From the NCBI GenBank assembly GCA_964496575.1, contig CAZCAC010000213.1, positions 1-6,113 of the forward strand: DNA of 6,113 nt. Direction: 5' to 3'. Origin of the DNA: CAZCAC01 sp964496575. Lineage in GTDB: Bacteria; Planctomycetota; UBA1135; GCA-002686595. Positions 1 to 4,750 of the stretch are shown here, piece by piece. The position numbers were made by a program, and so were the translations under genes. Position 1 is the first letter of the stretch; every line of letters starts with the position of its first letter. Under the pieces are notes generated by a model. It was given only the letters and a program-made list of their open reading frames with translations. It did not search any database and was not told where the DNA came from.

Positions 1-63
1 AAGCCCTTCCATCTCCGCCAGGGAGAGGTCGTCGATCGATACCAGGTGGCGCAGCGAACTCAT
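1..63 (-). CDS. pyrB: Aspartate carbamoyltransferase, N-terminal fragment (partial, runs off left edge)
   Basis: Read on the minus strand from an ATG at 63-61, the frame stays open to the window edge and encodes 21 residues, MSSLRHLVSIDDLSLAEMEG plus L. The pattern LRHL-SIDDLS-x-E-(M/I)-E-x-L is the characteristic opening of the catalytic chain of bacterial aspartate carbamoyltransferase, which condenses carbamoyl phosphate with aspartate in the second step of pyrimidine synthesis. Only this N-terminal tip is visible; the carbamoyl-phosphate loop (STRT) and the active site lie outside. No Shine-Dalgarno sits at normal distance: a GGAGGAG on the minus strand (94-88) is 24 nt from the ATG, too far. 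No in-frame start is seen further upstream before the codons become ordinary intergenic sequence. The gene is divergent from the transporter at 471. The identification rests on a short stretch, so it is good but not certain; another carbamoyltransferase is the main alternative. Confidence 0.72.
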   Translation of the reverse strand, partial: MSSLRHLVSIDDLSLAEMEGL

Positions 64-470
64 GCAGCACGTAACAGCGGGGGGACGCTCCTCCGAAGGT
101 GTAGTGTCAGTGCTCGGAAGGACCGGATCAGTACCCTCGGAATCGAAGCCTAGGCGCTCGGCGCTCCCGCATCAATCCTCCTGATCTACTCGGAGTCGGT
201 TTCTGCCCGCTGCCAGCAGAAAGCAGGCATGGGCAGGCCAGGGAGGGCATTGAAGCTCTCGAGAATCGTGATCCGAACAGTCCGTCGACCGGTTGGGTTG
301 AGGGCGACAGCCCGCGCCATGGAGAAGGGGATCGGACGCCGGCCCGCGGAAAAGGCGTGCCCGCGCTCCCCTCCCCCACTACCCTTCCCTCGCCGGGTCG
401 AAGCGCCACTGGACGAGGATCTCCGCCGGCCGGCGGCGAGGCTCCGGATCCCCTTCCCCCGCCCTGCCCG
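64..470. other. Divergent intergenic region, no convincing gene
   Basis: This 407-bp stretch separates the minus-strand pyrB start from the plus-strand transporter start and should hold the promoters of both. I see no credible coding region: the open frames across it translate to Arg/Pro/Ser-rich strings without family features. Structures visible are a perfect 14-bp GC palindrome at 423-436 and a spaced inverted repeat CTGCCC/GGGCAG at 203-208 and 231-236. A weak minus-strand promoter-like pair (TTGATG, plus-strand 170-175, and TAGGCT, plus-strand 147-152, 17-bp spacer) could serve pyrB, but the match to consensus is poor. I recognise no pyrimidine-responsive attenuator, riboswitch or terminator with a T-tract. 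The last 110 bases are very C-rich. Confidence 0.5.
423..436. repeat. Perfect 14-bp GC palindrome upstream of the transporter gene
   Basis: CCGCCGGCCGGCGG reads identically on both strands and lies 34 bp before the ATG at 471. It could be a dimeric operator half-site pair, or simply low-complexity GC sequence. A hairpin would need to open its centre, leaving about 5 bp of stem. In a GC-rich genome such palindromes arise by chance more often than elsewhere, so a function is not claimed. Confidence 0.35.
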
Positions 471-1409
471 ATGAGCGATTTTCCCTACATCGGCGAGACC
501 TGCGCCCTCGCCGCGCCGCTGGCCTGGTCGATCGCGGTGATCCTCTTCCGCAAGACCGGGCTGGTCGTGCCCGCGGTGGCGCTGAACCTGTTCAAGAACG
601 TGCTCGGCATCGGCCTGTTCTTCGCCACCCTGGCGCTCCTGGGCGAGGCCGCGCCGGAGCTGGTCGGCGGCCGGGACTACGCGATCCTCCTGGTCAGCGG
701 GGCGATCGGCATGGCCGCCTCGGACACGCTCTTCTTCATGTGTCTCAACCGCCTGGGCGCGGGGCTCCAGGCGATCGTCAGCACCGGGTACGCCCCGTCG
801 ATCATCTTCCTCAGCATCCTGTTCCTGGGGGAACGACTCGGGCCGCTGCAGTGGCTCGGGGTCGTGCTGATCCTCGCCGCGGTCCTCTCGGTGGCCTGGA
901 TGCGGGGGCCGAAGCGACAGCTCTCCCGGAAGAACCTGATCGCCGGGGTGATCTTCGGGGTCCTGTTCTGCCTCACCCAGGCGGTCTCGGTGGTGATGAT
1001 CAAGCCGCTCCTCGACCAGCTCACCGCGGCCCCGGGGGGCGACGTCCGGAGCGCGCTGGGGGCACTGGTCTGGGCCACTTGCTGGCGACTGGTCGGGGGA
1101 ACGGCGGCGACCCTCCTCCTCCTGCCGGTGGTCCCGGAGGCCCGCAAGGCACTGGCCACCCTCCGCGACCGGAAGATCTGGCCGGTGATGATCGCCGGCT
1201 CGGTGATCGGTACCTACGTCTCCCTGGTACTCTGGATGGCCGGATTCATGTGGGCCGAGGCCTCGAGAGCCTCCGCGCTCAACCAGACGGCCACCCTGTT
1301 CACCTTCGTCCTCGCCGCGATCTTCCTGCGCGAGCCGGTTACCCTGCTGCGCCTGGCGGGCCTGCTCCTGGGGGTGGGCGGGGTGGCCCTGATCACTTTC
1401 TACGATTGA
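471..1409 (+). CDS. EamA/DMT-family (drug/metabolite transporter) membrane protein
   Basis: This encodes a 312-residue, strongly hydrophobic inner-membrane protein with about ten predicted membrane segments (roughly 10-27, 36-57, 70-92, 97-118, 127-144, 155-178, 196-220, 236-259, 266-286, 290-309). They are arranged as two EamA repeats separated by a basic cytosolic linker at 145-154 (RGPKRQLSRK). Each repeat ends in the family's characteristic pattern: FLGERLGPLQWLG-VVLILAAVLS near 118-140 and FLREPVTLLRLAGLLLGVGG near 285-304. EamA proteins export or import small metabolites, often amino acids or nucleotide derivatives, but the substrate cannot be read from sequence. I chose ATG 471 because an in-frame GTG at 357 would add 38 Pro/Gly/Ser-rich residues unlike any family N-terminus, while membrane helix 1 starts soon after 471. 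No clear Shine-Dalgarno precedes it. It lies 96 nt upstream of the arginine genes on the same strand, so a link to arginine, citrulline or ornithine transport is possible but unproven. Confidence 0.88.
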   Translation: MSDFPYIGETCALAAPLAWSIAVILFRKTGLVVPAVALNLFKNVLGIGLFFATLALLGEAAPELVGGRDYAILLVSGAIGMAASDTLFFMCLNRLGAGLQAIVSTGYAPSIIFLSILFLGERLGPLQWLGVVLILAAVLSVAWMRGPKRQLSRKNLIAGVIFGVLFCLTQAVSVVMIKPLLDQLTAAPGGDVRSALGALVWATCWRLVGGTAATLLLLPVVPEARKALATLRDRKIWPVMIAGSVIGTYVSLVLWMAGFMWAEASRASALNQTATLFTFVLAAIFLREPVTLLRLAGLLLGVGGVALITFYD

Positions 1410-1432
1410 CTCCGCAGGCGCTCCTACGCCCC

Positions 1433-1461
1433 TGGCAAGGTCTGGATTCGGCGCGTAGAAT
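1433..1461 (+). promoter_or_regulatory. Possible promoter for the arginine-degradation genes
   Basis: TAGAAT at 1456-1461 matches five of six bases of the bacterial -10 consensus. A poor -35 candidate, TGGCAA at 1433-1438, lies 17 bp upstream with three of six matches. Transcription would begin near 1468, giving a leader of about 38 nt before the ATG at 1506. The placement in the only sizeable gap between the transporter and the four-gene cluster supports it; the weak -35 keeps confidence low. Confidence 0.35.
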
Positions 1462-1492
1462 CCCGGCCCATTTTCTCTGCCCTATCTCTTTT

Positions 1493-1499
1493 GGAGAGG
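1493..1499 (+). promoter_or_regulatory. Shine-Dalgarno deciding the ornithine carbamoyltransferase start
   Basis: GGAGAGG lies 6 nt before ATG 1506. An in-frame TTG at 1491 overlaps this element and so cannot be the start. The site can pair with the upstream CUCU at 1486-1489 in a short hairpin covering 1483-1501 with a five-base loop. Confidence 0.8.
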
Positions 1500-1505
1500 T
1501 GCCCG

Positions 1506-2426
1506 ATGGCGCACAAGGACTACATCACACTGCACGATTGGACGCCCGCGGAAGTTCGCGAGCTCTTCGAGTTGTCGGCCGAGGTCAAGGCGAACAAGGA
1601 CGCCTACCGAACGGCGCTGGCGGGTCAGGTCCTGGGCATGTATTTCGAGAAGTCCTCGACGCGCACGCGGATCTCCTTCGAGACGGGGATCTTCGAGCTG
1701 GGCGGGATGGGGATCTACCTCAGCCCCAAGGACATGCAGGTGGGACGTGGCGAGACGATCGCCGACACCGCCCGGGTGCTCTCGCGCTATCTCTCGGGGA
1801 TCATGGCCCGCACCTTCGGTCACGACGTGGTGACCGAGCTGGCGAAGTACGCCTCGATCCCGGTGATCAACGGCCTCACCGACTACAACCACCCCTGCCA
1901 GGCGCTGACCGACTACTTCACGCTGCTGGAGAAGAAGGGACGCACCGAGGGGATGAAGGTCACCTACGTCGGCGACGGCAACAACATGGTGCACTCCCTG
2001 GCGCTCGGCGCCGCCAAGGTGGGCGTGCACTTCGTCGCCGCCTGCCCGCAGGGCTTCGAGCCCAGCCCCGAGGTGATGGAGCTGGCCCGCGCGGACGGCG
2101 CGGAGACCGGCGCGACGATCGAGGTGACGAACGACCCCGCGGAGGGCGTCAGCGGCGCGGACGCGGTGTACACCGACGTCTGGGCCTCGATGGGCCAGGA
2201 GGAGGAGCACGTGGCGCGCCTGAAGGCGTTCCAGGGCTTCCAGGTCGACATGGAGCTCTTCGGCAAGGCCAAGGACGACGCCATCTTCATGCACTGCCTC
2301 CCCGCCCACCACGGCGAGGAGGTCACCGAGGAGGTCTGCGAGCACGAGCGCTCGGTGATCTTCGACGAGGCCGAGAACCGGCTCCACTGTCAGAAAGCGA
2401 TCATGCTCACCCTGATGGGCAAGTAG
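1506..2426 (+). CDS. argF: Ornithine carbamoyltransferase
   Basis: This 306-residue cytosolic enzyme interconverts ornithine plus carbamoyl phosphate with citrulline plus phosphate. The carbamoyl-phosphate domain carries SSTRTR at 50-55, the classic phosphate-binding loop, and HPCQ at 129-132. The ornithine domain carries GDGNN at 156-160, DVWASMG at 224-230 (the SMG loop specific for ornithine) and HCLPAH at 263-268 with its catalytic Cys264. FDEAENR at 286-292 completes the active site. The SMG loop and GDGNN argue against aspartate or acetylornithine carbamoyltransferase. Length is normal for the family and no key residue is missing. The start is ATG 1506 with a strong Shine-Dalgarno 6 nt upstream. 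It opens a four-gene run with ornithine aminotransferase, carbamate kinase and arginine deiminase, so it probably works catabolically (the arcB role, splitting citrulline). Sequence alone does not separate catabolic from biosynthetic forms, hence the neutral symbol argF. Confidence 0.95.
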   Translation: MAHKDYITLHDWTPAEVRELFELSAEVKANKDAYRTALAGQVLGMYFEKSSTRTRISFETGIFELGGMGIYLSPKDMQVGRGETIADTARVLSRYLSGIMARTFGHDVVTELAKYASIPVINGLTDYNHPCQALTDYFTLLEKKGRTEGMKVTYVGDGNNMVHSLALGAAKVGVHFVAACPQGFEPSPEVMELARADGAETGATIEVTNDPAEGVSGADAVYTDVWASMGQEEEHVARLKAFQGFQVDMELFGKAKDDAIFMHCLPAHHGEEVTEEVCEHERSVIFDEAENRLHCQKAIMLTLMGK

Positions 2427-2449
2427 GCAAGGAACACACGACACGAGAC

Positions 2450-2454
2450 AAGGA
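2450..2454 (+). promoter_or_regulatory. Shine-Dalgarno of the ornithine aminotransferase gene
   Basis: AAGGA lies 9 nt before ATG 2464. It sits within CAAGGAAC (2449-2456), and the same eight bases also occur at 2428-2435 just after the upstream stop codon, a short direct repeat within the 37-nt intercistronic gap. Confidence 0.6.
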
Positions 2455-2463
2455 ACAAGAATC

Positions 2464-3675
2464 ATGGCCACGACGACAACGAGCTCCAAGGAGCTGATCG
2501 AGATCGGAGACAAGTACGGCGCCCACAACTACCACCCCCTGCCCGTCGTCCTCGAGCGGGGCGAGGGGATCTGGGTCTGGGACGTCGAAGGGGTGAAGTA
2601 CCTCGACTTCCTCAGCTGCTATTCCGCGGTCAACCAGGGGCACTGCCACCCGCGCCTGATCAAGGCGATGACCGAGCAGGCGAGCAAGCTCTGCTTGACC
2701 TCGCGCGCCTTCCACAACGATCGGCTCGGCCCCTTCCTCAAGCAGCTCTGCGAGCTGACCGGCTTCGAGATGGCGCTGCCGATGAACACCGGCGCGGAAG
2801 CGGTGGAGACGGCGATCAAGGCGATCCGCCGCTGGGGCTACCAGAAGAAGGGGATCCCCGAGAACCAGGCCGAGATCATCGTCTGCAACGACAACTTCCA
2901 CGGGCGGACCACGACGATCATCAGCTTCTCCACCGACACCGACTACAACGTCGGCTTCGGCCCCTTCACCCCCGGCTTCAAGGCGATCCCCTACGGCGAC
3001 GCCGAGGCGCTGGAGAAGGCGATCACCCCGAACACCGCGGCGTTCCTGGTCGAGCCGATCCAGGGCGAGGCGGGCGTCGGCGTGCCCCCCGACGGCTACC
3101 TGAAGAAGGTCCGCGAGATCTGCACCGAGAACAACGTGCTGTTCGCCGCCGACGAGATCCAGGTCGGCTTCGGGCGGACCGGCAAGCTGTTCTGCTGCGA
3201 CCACGAGGGCGTCCGCCCCGACGTGCTCATCCTGGGCAAGGCGCTGGGCGGAGGCTTCTACCCCGTCTCCGCGGTGGTGGCCGACACGGAGGTCATGGGC
3301 GTCTTCGATCCCGGCTCCCACGGTTCCACATTCGGCGGCAACCCGGTCGCCGCGGCGGTGGCCAGCGAGGCGCTGAACATCCTCGTCGACGAGAAGCTCA
3401 CCGAGAACTCCGCCGAGCTGGGTGCCTGGTTCATGGACGAGCTGCGCAAGATCGACAGCCCGAAGGTCAAGGAGATCCGCGGCAAGGGCCTCCTGATCGG
3501 CGTGCAACTCGAGCCGGAAGCCGGCGGCGCACGCCAGTACTGCGAGCAGCTCAAGGACGAGGGGATGCTCTGCAAGGAGACGCACGTCGACGTCATCCGC
3601 TTCGCCCCGCCGTTGACCATCAACCGCGAGGAGCTCCAGTGGGCGCTGGAGCGGATCAGGAAGGTTCTCGGATAG
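2464..3675 (+). CDS. rocD: Ornithine aminotransferase (ornithine-oxo-acid transaminase)
   Basis: This 403-residue pyridoxal-phosphate enzyme of aminotransferase class III moves the delta-amino group of ornithine to 2-oxoglutarate, giving glutamate-5-semialdehyde and glutamate. Diagnostic features are YGAHNYHPLPV at 18-28 with the substrate-pocket Tyr23, and SCYSAVNQGHCHP at 51-63 with Tyr53. By my alignment these correspond to Tyr55 and Tyr85 of the human enzyme, which set specificity for ornithine. Arg148 (HGRT), Glu202 (QGEAG), Asp230 in the ADEIQVGFGRTG stretch and the cofactor lysine Lys259 in LGKALGGG are all present. The HGSTFGGNP motif and the C-terminal RFAPPLTI are also intact. The similarity to mitochondrial-type ornithine aminotransferase is much closer than to acetylornithine or GABA aminotransferases. 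Length is normal. It starts 37 nt after the carbamoyltransferase stop and would drain the ornithine that enzyme makes toward proline or glutamate. No semialdehyde- or pyrroline-carboxylate-processing enzyme is in the window. Confidence 0.96.
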   Translation: MATTTTSSKELIEIGDKYGAHNYHPLPVVLERGEGIWVWDVEGVKYLDFLSCYSAVNQGHCHPRLIKAMTEQASKLCLTSRAFHNDRLGPFLKQLCELTGFEMALPMNTGAEAVETAIKAIRRWGYQKKGIPENQAEIIVCNDNFHGRTTTIISFSTDTDYNVGFGPFTPGFKAIPYGDAEALEKAITPNTAAFLVEPIQGEAGVGVPPDGYLKKVREICTENNVLFAADEIQVGFGRTGKLFCCDHEGVRPDVLILGKALGGGFYPVSAVVADTEVMGVFDPGSHGSTFGGNPVAAAVASEALNILVDEKLTENSAELGAWFMDELRKIDSPKVKEIRGKGLLIGVQLEPEAGGARQYCEQLKDEGMLCKETHVDVIRFAPPLTINREELQWALERIRKVLG

Positions 3676-3697
3676 GTACGGATAGAAGAAGCAAAGT

Positions 3698-3729
3698 GAG
3701 GATCGCGTTCCCCGCGGAGCGCGATCCTC
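3698..3729 (+). promoter_or_regulatory. Strong intercistronic hairpin abutting the carbamate kinase Shine-Dalgarno
   Basis: GAGGATCGCG (3698-3707) is exactly complementary to CGCGATCCTC (3720-3729). The inner bases 3708-3711 and 3716-3719 extend the stem by four pairs, one of them G-U, around the tetraloop CCGC (3712-3715), giving about 14 bp. One base later comes GGAGG (3731-3735), the ribosome site of the next gene. No T-tract follows, so it is not an intrinsic terminator on the plus strand. An mRNA-processing, stability or translation-control element is more likely. Confidence 0.7.
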
Positions 3730-3730
3730 C

Positions 3731-3735
3731 GGAGG
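3731..3735 (+). promoter_or_regulatory. Shine-Dalgarno deciding the carbamate kinase start
   Basis: GGAGG lies 6 nt before ATG 3742. It would be only 3 nt before the adjacent in-frame GTG at 3739, so ATG is preferred. CCTCC at 3726-3730 precedes it directly, making CCTCCGGAGG a perfect palindrome; the upstream half belongs to the 3' arm of the hairpin. Confidence 0.8.
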
Positions 3736-3741
3736 TCAGTG

Positions 3742-4725
3742 ATGGACAATCGTGGCAGTCGCAAGGACATCTACCGCAGTGACCGGGAGACGGTGTTGAT
3801 CGCGCTGGGTGGCAACGCCCTGATCCGCGCCGGTCAGACCGGGACGATCTCGGAGCAGGAGGCCAACGCCGAGGAGATCTGCGGTCGGCTGATGCCCCTC
3901 ATCGAACGGGACTACAACCTGGTGATCACGCACGGGAACGGCCCGCAGGTCGGCCAGCAGCTGATCCGTCACGAGAAGGCGAAGGAGGAGGCTCCTGAGC
4001 TCCCGCTCGACGTCCTGGTCGCCGAGACCGAGGGCAACATCGGCTACTTCCTGCAGCAGGCCTTCCTCAACCACCTCAACCGCCGCGACATCTATCGCTA
4101 CGTGGTGACGGTGATCACGCAGGTGATCGTCGATCGCGAGGACCAGGCGTTCAAGGAGCCGAACAAACCGATCGGCACTTTCATGGACGAGGCGGGAGCG
4201 GAGGCGGCCCGCGAGAAGTACGGCTGGAAGATCATCGACGACGCCGGCCGCGGCTTCCGCCGGGTGGTCCCCAGCCCGAAGCCGATCAAGATCGTCCAGC
4301 GCCACATGATCCGCCAGTCCGCGCGGGAGGGGAACCTCGTGATCGCCGGCGGCGGTGGCGGCATCCCGATCTGGATCAAGGAGAATGGCGACTACGAGGG
4401 GATCGAGGCGGTGATCGACAAGGACCTCACCTCCGCGCTGCTCGCCACCGAGATCGGGGCGGAGATCCTGATCATCCTGATGCCCCTGCCCAAGGTGGCG
4501 ATCAACTTCGGCACTCCCGAACAGCAGGACCTCGACCGGGTCAGCCTCGAGCAGACCAAGGAGTACCTCGCCGCGGGTCACTTCCCCCCGGGGAGCCTGG
4601 GTCCGAAGGTCCAGGGCATCGTCAACTACCTCGAGAATGGCGGCCGGCGGGCGATCATCACCACCGCCGACCGGCTCGATGCCGCGCTCGAGGGGAAGGA
4701 CGGCACCGAGTTCTACCGCGACTGA
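3742..4725 (+). CDS. arcC: Carbamate kinase
   Basis: This 327-residue cytosolic enzyme of the amino-acid kinase superfamily transfers phosphate from carbamoyl phosphate to ADP, yielding ATP, ammonia and carbon dioxide; it is the energy-conserving step of the arginine deiminase pathway. Visible motifs are ALGGNAL at 21-27, ITHGNGPQVG at 62-71, EGNIGYFLQQ at 97-106, FKEPNKPIG at 137-145 (with a conserved lysine), VVPSPKP at 175-181, AGGGGGIP at 202-209 and DKDLTSALLA at 226-235. The C-terminal part has FGTPEQQDL, GSLGPKV and the typical ending with ITTADRL. The N-terminus carries a polar extension of about 15 residues before the first strand, slightly longer than usual. Everything needed for catalysis seems present. 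It follows ornithine aminotransferase by 66 nt, a gap filled largely by a strong hairpin, and precedes arginine deiminase by 25 nt. Its substrate would come from the carbamoyltransferase two genes upstream. Confidence 0.96.
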   Translation: MDNRGSRKDIYRSDRETVLIALGGNALIRAGQTGTISEQEANAEEICGRLMPLIERDYNLVITHGNGPQVGQQLIRHEKAKEEAPELPLDVLVAETEGNIGYFLQQAFLNHLNRRDIYRYVVTVITQVIVDREDQAFKEPNKPIGTFMDEAGAEAAREKYGWKIIDDAGRGFRRVVPSPKPIKIVQRHMIRQSAREGNLVIAGGGGGIPIWIKENGDYEGIEAVIDKDLTSALLATEIGAEILIILMPLPKVAINFGTPEQQDLDRVSLEQTKEYLAAGHFPPGSLGPKVQGIVNYLENGGRRAIITTADRLDAALEGKDGTEFYRD

Positions 4726-4750
4726 AACCGCTCCCCCGAGTCATCGCCTC

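Noticed and set aside
357..470. GTG start at 357 extending the transporter by 38 residues
   Set aside because: The extension is Pro/Gly/Ser-rich low-complexity sequence, unlike any EamA N-terminus, and ATG 471 leads straight into the first membrane segment.
229..474. Plus-strand open frame of 81 codons whose TGA overlaps the transporter ATG (ATGA)
   Set aside because: The translation is Arg/Pro-rich with no motif and no good ribosome site. GC-rich sequence yields such frames by chance, and the ATGA overlap alone is weak support.
1417..1430. GGCG/CGCC inverted repeat after the transporter stop as a terminator
   Set aside because: Only four pairs with a six-base loop and no T-tract directly after it; too weak to call.
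1433..1450. Sigma-54 type -24/-12 promoter suggested by TGGCA
   Set aside because: The required GC-containing -12 element is not at the right spacing; GGATT stands where TTGC would be expected.
740..2497. Very long plus-strand frame of about 585 codons overlapping the transporter and OTC genes
   Set aside because: It is a frame-shifted shadow of two clear genes. The product is Gly/Arg/Pro-rich with no family features; GC-rich codon bias removes stop codons.
1482..2528. Long antisense frame opposite the OTC gene
   Set aside because: Composition is Val/Leu/Asp/His-rich from reading the complement of GC-rich codons. No motif, and the sense gene is unambiguous.
2407..3585. Long antisense frame opposite ornithine aminotransferase
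   Set aside because: Same reason: antisense mirror of a strongly biased coding sequence. The sense strand carries every catalytic residue of the transaminase.
3736..4581. Antisense frame opposite carbamate kinase
   Set aside because: Low-complexity Asp/Leu/Val/Arg antisense translation without domain features.
4637..4750. ATG 4637 as the arginine deiminase start
   Set aside because: It lies within the carbamate kinase gene and would add 38 Ser/Pro/Arg-rich residues before the family's normal N-terminus at 4751.
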